Shown here one piece after another: positions 18,210 to 27,753 of a DNA stretch of 64,000 bases; position 1 is the stretch's first letter; every line of letters begins with the position of its first letter. Below the pieces are notes generated by a model that ran no database searches, was not told the origin of the DNA, and saw nothing but the letters and a program-made list of their open reading frames with translations. The stretch comes from Barnesiella sp. (GTDB taxonomy: Bacteria > Bacteroidota > Bacteroidia > Bacteroidales > Muribaculaceae), in contig JAAVFD010000022.1 of the NCBI GenBank assembly GCA_014800945.1, positions 1-64,000 on the forward strand. Reading direction: 5' to 3'. A program made the position numbers and the translations under genes.

Positions 18210-19046
18210 ATGTCAACACCTAATTTTGACCAACTTTTAGAAGCAGGTTGCCATTTCGGTCACCTCAAAAGAAAATGGAACCCTGCTATGGCGCCCTACA
18301 TCTTCATGGAGCGCAATGGTATCCACATCATAGACCTCTACAAAACAGCTGCTAAGCTGGATGAGGCTGCTAACGCACTCAAGAGCATTGCCAAGAGCGG
18401 CAAGAAAGTGCTCTTCGTTGCTACAAAAAAACAGGCCAAACAAGTTGTTGCCGACAAAGCTCAGGCTATTGGTATGCCTTATGTTATTGAGCGTTGGCCC
18501 GGCGGCATGCTTACTAACTTCCCCACCATCCGTAAGGCTGTCAAGAAAATGACTGCTATTGACAAGATGACTAAGGACGGTACTTTCGACAACCTCTCTA
18601 AGCGTGAAAAACTCCAGATTACACGTCAGAGAGCAAAACTCGAAAAAACACTCGGCTCTATCGCTGACCTTAACCGACTTCCTTCTGCTCTTTTCGTAGT
18701 GGACGTTCTTAAGGAGCGCATCGCTGTTGCTGAGGCTAACAGACTCGGTATCCCCGTATTCGCTATGGTGGACACCAACTCTGATCCCAGTGATATCGAC
18801 TTCGTTATCCCTGCTAACGATGACGCATCTAAGAGCATCGAGCTTATCCTCGACACTGTTTGCGGTGCTATGGCAGAAGGTATCGAAGAGCGTAAGGTTG
18901 AGAAAGTTGACACTCAGGCTGCCGGTGAAAACGGCGAAGGTGCTCCCCGTAAAGAGCGTCGTCGCGTAAGCCGTGGTGCTAAAACTGAAGAGGCTCCTGC
19001 CGCTGAAGAAGCTCCCGCTGCTGAAGAGGCTCCCGCCGCTGAGTAA
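18210..19046 (+). CDS. rpsB: 30S ribosomal protein S2
   Basis: A 278-residue S2. Core motifs include LLEAGCHFGHLKRKWNP at the start, RWPGGMLTNF near residue 95 and DTNSDPSDIDFVIPANDD near 190. Beyond the usual end there is a charged extension (RKERRRVSRGAK) and then a repetitive tail of EEAPAA units, encoded by an 18-bp direct repeat. It is followed by tsf after 47 bases, the standard rpsB-tsf order. The 116-base gap after rpsI holds no clear terminator, so read-through from the rplM promoter is likely. Confidence 0.97.
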   Translation: MSTPNFDQLLEAGCHFGHLKRKWNPAMAPYIFMERNGIHIIDLYKTAAKLDEAANALKSIAKSGKKVLFVATKKQAKQVVADKAQAIGMPYVIERWPGGMLTNFPTIRKAVKKMTAIDKMTKDGTFDNLSKREKLQITRQRAKLEKTLGSIADLNRLPSALFVVDVLKERIAVAEANRLGIPVFAMVDTNSDPSDIDFVIPANDDASKSIELILDTVCGAMAEGIEERKVEKVDTQAAGENGEGAPRKERRRVSRGAKTEEAPAAEEAPAAEEAPAAE

Positions 19047-19093
19047 TGACACTCACACCATTTTTATTATTAACGACTTAAATATTACTTAAT

Positions 19094-20086
19094 ATGGCAG
19101 TAACAATGGCAGAAATCACCAAGCTGCGCCACCTTACCAGCGCCGGCTTGATGGACTGCAAAAAGGCACTCGCTGAAACCAACGGAGATATTGAGGCTGC
19201 TGTTGAAATTCTCCGCAAAAAAGGTCAGGCTGTTGCCGCTAAGCGTGAGGACAGGCAGGCTGCGGAAGGTTGCGTACTCTCTAAAAATGAGGGTAACTTC
19301 GCTGCTGTGGTGGCACTCAACTGCGAAACTGACTTCGTTGCTAAAAACGCAGGTTTCGTTGACCTCACCAAGAAAATCCTTGACGCAGCTATGGCTAACA
19401 AGGTTAAGAGCCTCGATGACCTCAAGGCTATCTCTATAAACGGTCAGACAATTCAGGATCTCGTTGTGGAAGAGTCTGGTAAAACAGGCGAAAAAATGGA
19501 AATCAGCGCTTACGAGTGGATTGAGGCTCCCTCTACCACTTCTTACAACCACCAGGGCAACAAGCTCGCTACTATCGTGGGCTTCAACCAGGAGGGCGTT
19601 GACTACCAGGTAGGTCGTGACGTTGCTATGCAGGTTGCATCTATGAACCCTGTTGCAGTTTCTATTGACACAGTTCCGGCTGCTGTGGTTGAGAGCGAAA
19701 GAAATGTCGCTATTGAAAAAACCAAAGAAGAGCAGATCAGAAAAGCTGTTGAGGCTGCACTCAAAAAAGCAGGTCTCAACCCCAACCACTTCGACTCTGA
19801 GGATCATATTGAAAGCAATATGTCCAAAGGATGGATTACTCCCGAAGAGGCTGAAAAAGGTCGCGCTATCATGAAAGAAGCTGCTGCTGCTAAGGCTGCA
19901 AACCTTCCACAGCAGATGATTGAGCAGATTGCAAACGGTCGTGTTAACAAGTTCTACAAAGAGTCTGTACTCATGGAGCAGGAATTTGTTAAGGATGCTA
20001 CCCTTACAATCGGCAAATATCTTGAATCAACCGCAAAAGGACTTGCTGTTGTTGATTTCAAGCGCGTTAATCTCAATCAGGATTAA
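19094..20086 (+). CDS. tsf: Elongation factor Ts
   Basis: A 330-residue EF-Ts, the nucleotide-exchange factor for EF-Tu. The N-terminal UBA-like domain reads ITKLRHLTSAGLMDCKKALAET, followed by the conserved NCETDFVAKN loop near residue 75 that inserts next to the EF-Tu Mg2+ site. The C-terminal portion has LMEQEFVKDATLTIG. The ATG at 19094 is used (MAVTMAEI); a second ATG four codons later is possible. It ends the rplM-rpsI-rpsB-tsf cluster and is followed by a strong terminator. Confidence 0.97.
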   Translation: MAVTMAEITKLRHLTSAGLMDCKKALAETNGDIEAAVEILRKKGQAVAAKREDRQAAEGCVLSKNEGNFAAVVALNCETDFVAKNAGFVDLTKKILDAAMANKVKSLDDLKAISINGQTIQDLVVEESGKTGEKMEISAYEWIEAPSTTSYNHQGNKLATIVGFNQEGVDYQVGRDVAMQVASMNPVAVSIDTVPAAVVESERNVAIEKTKEEQIRKAVEAALKKAGLNPNHFDSEDHIESNMSKGWITPEEAEKGRAIMKEAAAAKAANLPQQMIEQIANGRVNKFYKESVLMEQEFVKDATLTIGKYLESTAKGLAVVDFKRVNLNQD

Positions 20087-20116
20087 TTTAGATTAATTCT
20101 TTATAATACCTTCGGA

Positions 20117-20150
20117 GACTGTTCCATGTGAAATGGAGCAGTCTTTTTTT
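20117..20150 (+). terminator. Rho-independent terminator after tsf
   Basis: Stem GACTGTTCCAT / ATGGAGCAGTC with a GTGA-type loop, followed by seven T residues. It lies about 30 bases after the tsf stop. Confidence 0.9.
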
Positions 20151-20205
20151 ATTTGGTGATTGGTTTATATTGAGATTTCACTTTCGCTAATTATTGAATC
20201 TTACT

Positions 20206-20213
20206 TACCTTTG
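20206..20213 (+). promoter_or_regulatory. -7 box TACCTTTG directly before the RecD-like gene
   Basis: Exact TAnnTTTG match ending only four bases before the ATG at 20218, so the transcript should start at or just before the start codon (leaderless or nearly so). Confidence 0.7.
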
Positions 20214-20217
20214 CACT

Positions 20218-21624
20218 ATGGACACACTCGAATTTGCCGAAAGAATATATCTGAATCTGCCATATCAGCCGAATGACCAGCAGGTGGAACTGATTGCTGC
20301 ACTTGCACGCTTCTGCTCTGTTGACACTCCAAGCGATTCATCGTTCTTGCTCCAGGGATATGCCGGTACTGGTAAAACATCCGTTACCGGAGCACTCGTA
20401 AAAGCACTCAGAGAGTGTAACATCCCGGTGGTTCTGCTCGCACCCACAGGAAGGGCTGCCAAAGTGTTCGCTGCTTTTTCACGCTACCCGGCTTCTACAA
20501 TCCACAGGCGAATATATCGGCAGGCAAATCCCGCCAATATCTTTGAATTCGGTTCCGTTGCCGAGAATACACTCACCGATGCCGTTTTTATTGTTGATGA
20601 GGCATCGATGATAGGAGCCGGAACTGATGGTTCCGACAATCTGCTTGAAGACCTTATCCACTATGTGTATTCCGGAGTCAACTGTCGGCTCATTCTGCTT
20701 GGAGACACAGCGCAGCTTCCTCCGGTAGGCGCTACTGAATCGCCGGCAATGAATGTTTCGGTGCTGAAATCTTTCGGATTGAGAGTCTCTAAAGCCGTGA
20801 TGACGGAAGTAGTGCGCCAGGGTAGCAGATCGGGAATCCTCTATAATGCAACATGGCTCAGAAAAGCAATGCTCCTCAAAGAGTTGCCTGAACCGCAGCT
20901 GCGAATCAAAGGCTTTGACGATGTGAAAGTTGTGCCGGGAGAAGAACTGCCTGATTTGATCGAATCAGCATATACAGACCCGGGCATTGAAAACACCATT
21001 CTTATAACTCGCTCAAACAAAAGAGCAACGGCATTTAATCTCGCTATCAGAGCGAATATTCTCGGACGTGAGGAAGAATTATGTGTGGGAGAGAGACTGC
21101 TCGTGGCGAAAAACAATTATTTGTGGAGTGCGAAAGTCAAGGGGCTTGACTTTATTGCAAACGGTGATATAGCTGTTATAAGCCATATTTACTCAACTGA
21201 AACCAAGTACGGACTCCGCTTTGCTGATGTGAGGATTACCCTGCCGGACAGAGATATTGACGTGGACTGCAAAATAATGCTCGACTCACTGACATCTGAA
21301 ACTCCGGCGCTTGCCCCGGATAAAGCCGCAGCATTATATCAGGCGGTACTCACCGACCCGGAAATTTTCACTTACGATACACCCATGCCGGTGAGAATGA
21401 AAATACTCAAACGGGACCCCTATTTCAATGCACTTCAGGTAAAGTACGCCTACGCTGTCACCTGTCACAAAGCACAGGGCGGACAGTGGCACTCGGTATT
21501 TGTAGATATGGGATATATTGCCCCCGAAGCAAGGGGTATTGACTTTTATCGATGGCTATACACAGCAATCACCCGAGCTACAGACACCCTCTACTTCGCC
21601 AACCCCGACCTCAAAATTTTATGA
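20218..21624 (+). CDS. RecD-like ATP-dependent DNA helicase
   Basis: A 468-residue superfamily 1B helicase. Walker A is GYAGTGKT at about residues 46-53, Walker B IVDEAS near 125, and the C-terminal UvrD/RecD motif AVTCHKAQGGQW near 412 precedes YTAITRATDTLYF (motif VI). Short RecD-like helicases of this size are common in Bacteroidetes and lack the long N-terminal domain of RecD2; the cellular role is uncertain. The start at 20218 (MDTLEFAERIYLNLPYQPN) is chosen because the promoter box ends four bases before it. The in-frame extension upstream would lie in the promoter itself. Confidence 0.85.
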   Translation: MDTLEFAERIYLNLPYQPNDQQVELIAALARFCSVDTPSDSSFLLQGYAGTGKTSVTGALVKALRECNIPVVLLAPTGRAAKVFAAFSRYPASTIHRRIYRQANPANIFEFGSVAENTLTDAVFIVDEASMIGAGTDGSDNLLEDLIHYVYSGVNCRLILLGDTAQLPPVGATESPAMNVSVLKSFGLRVSKAVMTEVVRQGSRSGILYNATWLRKAMLLKELPEPQLRIKGFDDVKVVPGEELPDLIESAYTDPGIENTILITRSNKRATAFNLAIRANILGREEELCVGERLLVAKNNYLWSAKVKGLDFIANGDIAVISHIYSTETKYGLRFADVRITLPDRDIDVDCKIMLDSLTSETPALAPDKAAALYQAVLTDPEIFTYDTPMPVRMKILKRDPYFNALQVKYAYAVTCHKAQGGQWHSVFVDMGYIAPEARGIDFYRWLYTAITRATDTLYFANPDLKIL

Positions 21625-21631
21625 TTTTCTT

Positions 21632-21662
21632 AAATCTTATAAGTTTTATAAATCTTATAAGA
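21632..21662. repeat. AT-rich ATCTTATAAG repeats, first cluster
   Basis: AAATCTTATAAGT and AAATCTTATAAG separated by TTTAT. The same motif recurs at 22269-22315 and 30171-30196. This copy and the second bracket the four-helix-bundle gene. Confidence 0.7.
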
Positions 21663-21663
21663 A

Positions 21664-22209
21664 TCAATATCCTCGTGATTCCTTGCGAGCCTTTGTCATA
21701 TTTTCTTTTAACCCTCCGGAAGATAAAAACTCGGTTTCTAATTTCTTAAGAACTTTAGTGAGCATGGAGTCAAGTTGCCTAATCTGAGTGATCATGATAT
21801 TGGCTACTGTTTCATCAGAGCGAGCTCTACATTTTTCCACAAACACTGACGGATCTTCTATTCTAATACAGAATCTCCTGGTTCTGGCAGTCCGCTCGTC
21901 ATTGGGTGACCATGTCTGCAATCTATGCTGGCGTAAGAAATCGCCATAATCTTCAAGTAGTTCTCTGAGTGACCCTCTTGCTATACCCAGCAACTTGATG
22001 CAAATTTCAGAGGATATCGTTCCATCAACAACTCCTTCCACAATATTCTGTTTACATGAGCGAGCAGCTTGCCTCATCTGGTCAACCGTGCGTGAATCAC
22101 GAGGCAGAGCCCTCAGGGTAAACAGCTCGGTGACATCGCATATAATCACGGACTTCTTGTACACATTCCAGTTGGAATAATCACCGGCTATTTTCAGAAA
22201 GGAATTCAT
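21664..22209 (-). CDS. Four-helix-bundle 'suffix' domain protein
   Basis: A 181-residue protein of the four-helix-bundle family related to the 23S rRNA intervening-sequence protein (S23) and diversity-generating-retroelement Avd proteins, in the version with a C-terminal suffix. Typical family blocks: MRQAARSCKQNIVEG in helix 2 and GIARGSLRELLEDYGDFL in helix 3, then the extended CRARSDETVANIMITQIRQLDSMLTKVLKKLE. No reverse transcriptase or variable repeat is nearby, so there is no retroelement here. The function of stand-alone members is unknown. It is flanked on both sides by ATCTTATAAG repeats and is opposite in direction to both neighbours. Confidence 0.85.
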   Translation of the reverse strand: MNSFLKIAGDYSNWNVYKKSVIICDVTELFTLRALPRDSRTVDQMRQAARSCKQNIVEGVVDGTISSEICIKLLGIARGSLRELLEDYGDFLRQHRLQTWSPNDERTARTRRFCIRIEDPSVFVEKCRARSDETVANIMITQIRQLDSMLTKVLKKLETEFLSSGGLKENMTKARKESRGY

Positions 22210-22268
22210 TTGCTAATTCTCTCTATGGATTTTAAGTTACAAAGATACTGGATGTTTAGTAATTATCT

Positions 22269-22315
22269 AAATCTATATAGTTTATAAATCTTATAAATCA
22301 CATAAGATTTAAGAT
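22269..22315. repeat. AT-rich ATCTTATAAG repeats, second cluster
   Basis: Contains TATAGTTTATAAATCTTATAA and CATAAGATTTAAGA, related to the cluster at 21632-21662 on the other side of the four-helix gene. Confidence 0.6.
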
Positions 22316-22327
22316 GATGCTGTAATA

Positions 22328-22359
22328 TTTGCGTGATAGTGAAATTATTACTACTTTTG
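22328..22359 (+). promoter_or_regulatory. Promoter of rpsA
   Basis: TTTG at 22328-22331, about 20 bases, then TACTTTTG at 22352-22359. This leaves a 70-base leader before rpsA. Confidence 0.75.
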
Positions 22360-22432
22360 CACCGCAATAAGTACAAACAATATAAAGTCTAACTTATTAA
22401 GTAAAACAAAACTTTTATTATTAACCACTTAA

Positions 22433-24214
22433 ATGACTGAAAAAGTAAACATCAGCCCGGTTGAAGATTTCGACTGGGATGCCTACGAAAAAGGCGACAC
22501 CAAGCGCGACAAATCTCGCGAAGAACTCACCAAAACCTATGACGAATCTCTTAACACCGTCAAGGATAAAGAGGTGATTGAAGGCACAATCATTGCTCTT
22601 AACAAGCGCGAAGCCGTTGTTAACATCGGCTATAAGAGCGATGGTATCATCCCCATGAACGAATTCCGCTACAATCCCGACCTTAAGGTGGGTGACACTG
22701 TAGAAGTTTTCATTGAAAACCAGGAAGACAAGAAAGGTCAGCTTATACTTTCTCACCGCAAAGCTCGTGCTGCTCGCTCATGGGAGCGCATCAACGAAGC
22801 TCTTGAAAACGACGAAATTATCAAGGGCTACATCAAATGCCGCACTAAGGGCGGTATGATTGTGGACGTATTCGGTATCGAGGCATTCCTTCCCGGATCT
22901 CAAATCGACGTTCGTCCTATCCGTGACTACGATATCTTTGTTGGCAAGACCATGGAATTCAAGGTTGTTAAAATCAACCAGGAATTCAAAAACGTTGTTG
23001 TTTCTCACAAAGCTCTCATCGAAGCTGAGCTCGAACAGCAGAAGCGCGACATCATCGCCAAGCTCGAAAAAGGACAGGTTCTTGAAGGAACTGTTAAGAA
23101 TATCACCAGCTACGGTGTATTCATCGACCTCGGAGGCGTTGACGGTCTTATCCACATCACCGACCTCTCTTGGGGCCGCGTAAATCACCCCGAAGAAGTT
23201 GTTCAGCTTGACCAGAAGCTCAACGTTGTTATTCTCGACTTTGATGACGAGAAGAAGCGTATTGCCCTCGGTCTCAAGCAGCTCCTTCCCCATCCTTGGG
23301 ATGCTCTCGACTCTGAGCTCAAGGTTGGCGACAAGGTAAAAGGCAAAGTGGTTGTGATGACTGACTACGGCGCATTTGTTGAAATCGCTCCCGGTGTTGA
23401 AGGTCTCATCCACGTTAGCGAAATGTCTTGGAGCCAGCACCTCCGCAGCGCTCAGGACTTCATGAAAGTTGGAGACGAAGTTGAAGCTGTTGTGCTCAAC
23501 CTCGACCGTGACGACCGTAAGATGAGCCTCGGTATCAAACAGCTCAAAAACGATCCTTGGGAAAATATCGAAACCAAATATCCTCTTGGCAGCAAGCACA
23601 CTGCTAAAGTGCGCAACTTCACTAACTTCGGAGTATTCGTTGAAATAGAAGAAGGTGTTGACGGTCTTATCCACATCAGCGACCTCAGCTGGACCAAGAA
23701 GGTTAAACACCCCAGCGAATTCACACAGATTGGTTCTGAAATCGACGTGCAGGTGCTTGAAATCGACAAAGAGCAGCGTCGTCTCTCTCTCGGCCACAAG
23801 CAGCTCGAAGAGAACCCCTGGGATGTATTTGAAACAGTGTTCACTGTAGGTTCTGTTCACGAAGGCACAATCACAGAAATGGTTGAAAAGGGTGCAGTTA
23901 TCGCACTTCCCTACGGTGTTGAAGGCTTCGCTACTCCCAAGCACCTCGTTAAAGAGGACGGAACTCAGGCACAGGTTGACGAAAAACTCAACTTCAAAGT
24001 TATTGAGTTCAACAAGGACAGCAAGCGTATCATCGTTAGCCACAGCCGCATTTTCGAAGATGAAGCTAAGGCTGAACAGAAAGAAACACGCAAAGCTAAA
24101 CGTGCTACCAAGCGCGCTGAGGAAACACCCGCTCTCACAACTCCTCTTGAGAAAACAACTCTCGGTGACCTCGACGCTCTCGCACAGCTCAAAGAAAAAC
24201 TCTCCGGCGAATAA
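22433..24214 (+). CDS. rpsA: 30S ribosomal protein S1
   Basis: A 593-residue S1 with about six tandem S1 RNA-binding domains. Recognisable repeats include GIIPMNEF, EAFLPGSQ, and several copies of YGVFIDLGGVDGLIHITDLSW-like cores (near residues 220, 305, 395), each ending in KRIALGLKQL-type strands. The C-terminal tail is charged (EQKETRKAKRATKR). S1 recruits mRNA to the 30S subunit. In Bacteroidetes, where Shine-Dalgarno sites are weak, it is thought to matter greatly for initiation. It is monocistronic, between its own promoter and a terminator. Confidence 0.95.
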   Translation: MTEKVNISPVEDFDWDAYEKGDTKRDKSREELTKTYDESLNTVKDKEVIEGTIIALNKREAVVNIGYKSDGIIPMNEFRYNPDLKVGDTVEVFIENQEDKKGQLILSHRKARAARSWERINEALENDEIIKGYIKCRTKGGMIVDVFGIEAFLPGSQIDVRPIRDYDIFVGKTMEFKVVKINQEFKNVVVSHKALIEAELEQQKRDIIAKLEKGQVLEGTVKNITSYGVFIDLGGVDGLIHITDLSWGRVNHPEEVVQLDQKLNVVILDFDDEKKRIALGLKQLLPHPWDALDSELKVGDKVKGKVVVMTDYGAFVEIAPGVEGLIHVSEMSWSQHLRSAQDFMKVGDEVEAVVLNLDRDDRKMSLGIKQLKNDPWENIETKYPLGSKHTAKVRNFTNFGVFVEIEEGVDGLIHISDLSWTKKVKHPSEFTQIGSEIDVQVLEIDKEQRRLSLGHKQLEENPWDVFETVFTVGSVHEGTITEMVEKGAVIALPYGVEGFATPKHLVKEDGTQAQVDEKLNFKVIEFNKDSKRIIVSHSRIFEDEAKAEQKETRKAKRATKRAEETPALTTPLEKTTLGDLDALAQLKEKLSGE

Positions 24215-24238
24215 TATCGCGCAAGAGTTATCATACTA

Positions 24239-24279
24239 AAATCGGGCAGTTCCATTAGGAGCTGCCCGATTTGTTTTTT
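24239..24279 (+). terminator. Rho-independent terminator after rpsA
   Basis: Stem ATCGGGCAG / CTGCCCGAT followed by TTGTTTTTT. Confidence 0.9.
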
Positions 24280-24333
24280 GACGGTTTTTAATGCAATAAT
24301 CTGTTAGCGGGCAAGTCGCTGCTGCACACGGTA

Positions 24334-24840
24334 TCAGCGGGCAAGGTGAGCCGGACGCAGAATATAGGGGAGCGGAGCGCGGAGACTTATTGAGGTGTCA
24401 CTTTTAACCCTCTCCAAGCCTTTCTCAGCTTCAGCGGCTGTAGCGCAGCTCTCGGCTATAACATAATAGCCGGCATCGCGGGTGGTTACTATACACGCTT
24501 TTTCGTAGCCCGATGCTATAAGGCGTTGTCTCATCTGCCTTGCGTTGAAGATTTGGCGGAAACGACCTACCACCACATTGTATTTCTGAATATCATCGCG
24601 GGTTACTCCGCCGTCGGTGATAAATCCGATCGGCTCGGTGTGCATCATCAGCTTTATGCCGTCAACAATTGATTCTTTCGGGTCTGCAAATGTTTGCAGT
24701 TTGGCTGTGGCACCGTCATCCTCTGCGCGCTGCTGTTTCTCTTTGGCAATCTCGTATGCCGCTCTGTAGTTTGCCTCCGTGGTCTTGCACCCGGTCAGGG
24801 CAACAGCCGCTATTGCGGCAACAAAAAGTATTTTCTTCAT
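24334..24840 (-). CDS. SPOR-domain lipoprotein
   Basis: A 168-residue lipoprotein. The signal peptide ends in a lipobox with Cys18 (LTGCKTT). After a charged helical linker (YEIAKEKQQRAEDD), the C-terminal half looks like a SPOR peptidoglycan-binding domain: YNVVVGRFRQIFNARQMRQRLIASGY then ACIVTTRDAGYYVIAESC. SPOR domains bind denuded glycan at division sites. Its start overlaps the stop of the YfcE-type gene by four bases, so the two are translationally coupled, although a functional link is not obvious. Confidence 0.8.
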   Translation of the reverse strand: MKKILFVAAIAAVALTGCKTTEANYRAAYEIAKEKQQRAEDDGATAKLQTFADPKESIVDGIKLMMHTEPIGFITDGGVTRDDIQKYNVVVGRFRQIFNARQMRQRLIASGYEKACIVTTRDAGYYVIAESCATAAEAEKGLERVKSDTSISLRAPLPYILRPAHLAR

Positions 24841-25343
24841 TGTTCTATCTGTTTTCCAAGGGTTATAACATCCAAATCACATATTTTGCCGTTGTCAAGA
24901 GTGAGTTTTATCAGGGTGCGCACTCTCTGCCAGCCTTGATGACCTGCGGCACCGGGATTAACGTGAAGCAACCCGAGCTCATGGTCCGGTATCACTTTGA
25001 GAATGTGGGAATGACCATCCACCATAAGTCTGATATTATGCTCTTTGAGTATCTTTTTGACACCGGGAGAGTATTTTCCGGGATACCCGGCTATGTGGGT
25101 GAGCCAGACTCTCACTTTCTCAACCTCAAATTCAAGCACCTCGGCACATTCGCGGCGCACCTGACCGTGATCGACATTTCCGCAGACGGCTCTGACCACA
25201 GGAGCTACACCCCTGAGTTTTTCAAGTACGGAGATGTCGCCTATGTCTCCTGCGTGCCATATTTCATCGCAATCTGCGAAGTGGCGGGCAAATCGCTCAT
25301 CCCAGCAGGAATGTGTATCGCTTAGTATTCCTATCCGTTTCAT
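24837..25343 (-). CDS. YfcE/MJ0936-family metallophosphoesterase
   Basis: A 168-residue calcineurin-like phosphoesterase. Metal ligands are visible: GILSDTHS at the N-terminus, HAGDIGD near residue 32, GNVDH near 56, GYPG near 84 and DGHSHI near 112. The length fits the YfcE-type phosphodiesterases, whose natural substrates are largely unknown. It lies downstream of maeB in the same direction with a 118-base gap that contains a hairpin. Confidence 0.88.
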   Translation of the reverse strand: MKRIGILSDTHSCWDERFARHFADCDEIWHAGDIGDISVLEKLRGVAPVVRAVCGNVDHGQVRRECAEVLEFEVEKVRVWLTHIAGYPGKYSPGVKKILKEHNIRLMVDGHSHILKVIPDHELGLLHVNPGAAGHQGWQRVRTLIKLTLDNGKICDLDVITLGKQIEQ

Positions 25344-25360
25344 GACTTACTTATATAAGG

Positions 25361-25392
25361 TTGTGGCGCCCGCGCTGTTGCGGGTGCCACAA
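25361..25392 (-). terminator. Hairpin downstream of maeB
   Basis: TTGTGGC-CCCGC pairs with GCGGG-GCCACAA with single mismatches. No T-tract follows on the minus strand, so it may be an attenuating or processing hairpin rather than a full terminator. Confidence 0.5.
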
Positions 25393-25461
25393 TCCTGAAG
25401 TCGTTGACTAAATGAGTTCCAATATTCACAATGTAGCAGAACCTGCCGGGAGTCAGGGCGG

Positions 25462-27753
25462 TTATTTGTCCTCAGTGCCTCCGGTTTGTGCCAGTACGGC
25501 AGCGTCAAGGCTCGCAATAGCAGCGATATTGACAATATCACGCACCGGAGAGAATACGCTTGCAAAGTGAACAGGCTTGTTAAGACCCATCTGTATAGGA
25601 CCTACTGCATCGCCGAGTCCCATTTCAAGCATGACTCTGTAGGCAGTGCTTGCGCTGGCAAGATTCGGGAAAATAAGAGCGTTCACATCCTTGCCTTTTA
25701 GCTTGGTGAATGGGAACACCTTGTCGCGGAGCTCGGCATTGAGAGCATAGTTAATGGTCATTTCACCGTCAATAGCGAGGTCGGGATAAAGCTCCTGCAT
25801 ATTTTTGACGGCATCGGCAACCTTTCCGCACTCTTTGTCTGCCGCTGCGCCGAAGTTAGCGTAGGACACCATTGCCATCACAGGAGTTTCTGCGAAATAT
25901 TCTACTGCGTTTCTGGTTAGGCGCGCGATATCGGTGAGAGTTTCCGAATCAGGATTCTTGTTCACCTGAGTGTCGGCAATAAAGAATGTGCCTTTCTTGG
26001 TGGTGATTACGTGGAGAGTTGCGAAATGGTTGTAGCTCGGACGGATACCGACCACCTCTTCGGCTATGTTGCCGATACCGTGGGCACCGGAATAAGTGCC
26101 GCCGAGGAATGCGTCTGCATCTCCTTCCTCAACCATCATCATGCCGAAGTAGTTGCGGTCAAACATTTTCTCCTGAGCCTCAGGCAATGTCACTCCCTGA
26201 CGCTGACGCTTGTTGGCGAGACGCTCGGCATACTTGCGGCGGCGCTGTGCCTCACGGTCGTGGCGCAGGTTGATGATTTCTATGCCGTCAAGGCTGAGAC
26301 CAAGGCGATCGGCACGTTTCTGAATCATCTCCTCGTTGCCGAGAAGCACCGGGATATAAACGCCCTCTTTGGCACCCATGACGGCTGCACGTAGCATATT
26401 GTCGGTATTCGCTTCGCCAAACACCACCTTTTTGGGATGCTCTTTTGCTTTGTCATATATGCGGCGGAGGAATTTCTTGTCATAACCCATGAGTTTGCGC
26501 AGTTTCTCCTCGTAGGCATCCCAGTCGGTGATAGGACGTTTCGCCACCCCGCTCTCCATAGCTCCGCGGGCAACCGCCGGAGCAACCCATGTGAGCAATC
26601 TCGGGTCAAGAGGCTTCGGCAGAATGTAATCGCGGCCAAATTCAAGCTTATCCATATTGTAAGCCGCATTAACCACCGGGGGCACCGGTTCTTTGGCGAG
26701 CTGCGCAATAGCTCTGACAGCGGCAAGCTTCATCTCCTCATTGATAGTGGTAGCTCCGGAGTCAAGGGCACCACGGAATATGTAAGGGAAACCGAGCACA
26801 TTATTAATCTGGTTGGGATAATCGCTTCTGCCTGTTGCAAAAATGAGGTCGGGGCGTGAAGCCATCGCCTTGTCATACGATATTTCCGGGTCAGGATTAG
26901 CGAGAGCAAACACAATGGGTTTATCTGCCATCGACTGCACCATCTCTGTTGTAACCACATCCTTGACCGAAAGCCCGAGGAACACATCAGCATCCTTCAT
27001 AGCCTCTGCAAGGGTAGTTATGTTGCGGGTTGTGGCAAACTCTTTTTTCTGCGGGTTCAGATCGGTGCGGGCTGTGCTGAGCACACCTTTGCTGTCGCAC
27101 ATCACCACATTCTCTTTCTTGACACCGAGGGCAATATAGAGTTTGGTGCAAGACACCGCCGCCGCTCCGGCACCGTTAACCACCAGTTTTATCTCATCTA
27201 TCTTCTTGCCCTGGATTTCGAGCGCGTTGAGAAGCCCGGCGGCAGAGATAATAGCTGTGCCGTGCTGGTCATCGTGCATCACCGGTATGTCGCACTCCTC
27301 TTTGAGGCGTGTTTCTATTTCAAAGCACTCCGGAGCCTTGATATCCTCAAGGTTGATACCGCCGAAAGTGGGGGAGATAGCCTTTACAATCTGAATAAAT
27401 TTTTCGGGATCCTTTTCGTTAACCTCAATGTCAAAACAGTCAATGCCGGCAAAAATCTTGAAAAGCAGAGCTTTACCCTCCATAACCGGCTTACCTGCCA
27501 TTGCGCCTATGTCGCCGAGACCAAGCACCGCGGTGCCGTTTGAAATCACAGCCACAAGGTTGCCCTTGTTTGTGTATTCATACACATCTGCCGGGTTAGC
27601 CTCAATCTCTTTACAAGGAAAAGCCACCCCCGGAGAATAGGCAAGTGCTAAATCGCCTTGAGTGGAATAGGGCACGGTAGGAACCACTTCTATTTTGCCC
27701 GGTTTGCCCTGACGATGATATTCCAGGGCAGCATCTTTAGTTACTGTTGACAT
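25462..27753 (-). CDS. maeB: NADP-dependent malic enzyme (malic-PTA fusion)
   Basis: A 763-residue multidomain malic enzyme. The N-terminal malic domain shows [12 protein letters not shown] near residue 38, [18 protein letters not shown] near 77, and the NAD(P)-binding fold with [11 protein letters not shown] near 192. From about residue 430 there is a phosphotransacetylase-like domain ([15 protein letters not shown] and a C-terminal [14 protein letters not shown]). This fused architecture is the usual MaeB type, in which the PTA-like part is thought to be regulatory rather than catalytic. It converts malate to pyruvate and CO2, producing NADPH. A promoter lies about 100 bases upstream. Confidence 0.93.
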   Translation of the reverse strand: MSTVTKDAALEYHRQGKPGKIEVVPTVPYSTQGDLALAYSPGVAFPCKEIEANPADVYEYTNKGNLVAVISNGTAVLGLGDIGAMAGKPVMEGKALLFKIFAGIDCFDIEVNEKDPEKFIQIVKAISPTFGGINLEDIKAPECFEIETRLKEECDIPVMHDDQHGTAIISAAGLLNALEIQGKKIDEIKLVVNGAGAAAVSCTKLYIALGVKKENVVMCDSKGVLSTARTDLNPQKKEFATTRNITTLAEAMKDADVFLGLSVKDVVTTEMVQSMADKPIVFALANPDPEISYDKAMASRPDLIFATGRSDYPNQINNVLGFPYIFRGALDSGATTINEEMKLAAVRAIAQLAKEPVPPVVNAAYNMDKLEFGRDYILPKPLDPRLLTWVAPAVARGAMESGVAKRPITDWDAYEEKLRKLMGYDKKFLRRIYDKAKEHPKKVVFGEANTDNMLRAAVMGAKEGVYIPVLLGNEEMIQKRADRLGLSLDGIEIINLRHDREAQRRRKYAERLANKRQRQGVTLPEAQEKMFDRNYFGMMMVEEGDADAFLGGTYSGAHGIGNIAEEVVGIRPSYNHFATLHVITTKKGTFFIADTQVNKNPDSETLTDIARLTRNAVEYFAETPVMAMVSYANFGAAADKECGKVADAVKNMQELYPDLAIDGEMTINYALNAELRDKVFPFTKLKGKDVNALIFPNLASASTAYRVMLEMGLGDAVGPIQMGLNKPVHFASVFSPVRDIVNIAAIASLDAAVLAQTGGTEDK

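Noticed and set aside
18237-19052. A 271-codon reverse ORF, and a similar one at 19085-19807
   Set aside because: Both are antisense to rpsB and tsf; the sequences are Ser/Leu-rich and match nothing.
21664-22209. Diversity-generating retroelement accessory gene (Avd)
   Set aside because: The fold is related, but there is no reverse transcriptase, template repeat or variable gene nearby.
22778-24043. A 421-codon reverse ORF
   Set aside because: It is the complement of rpsA, whose codon use leaves the opposite strand open; the protein is Asn/Val/Phe-rich nonsense.
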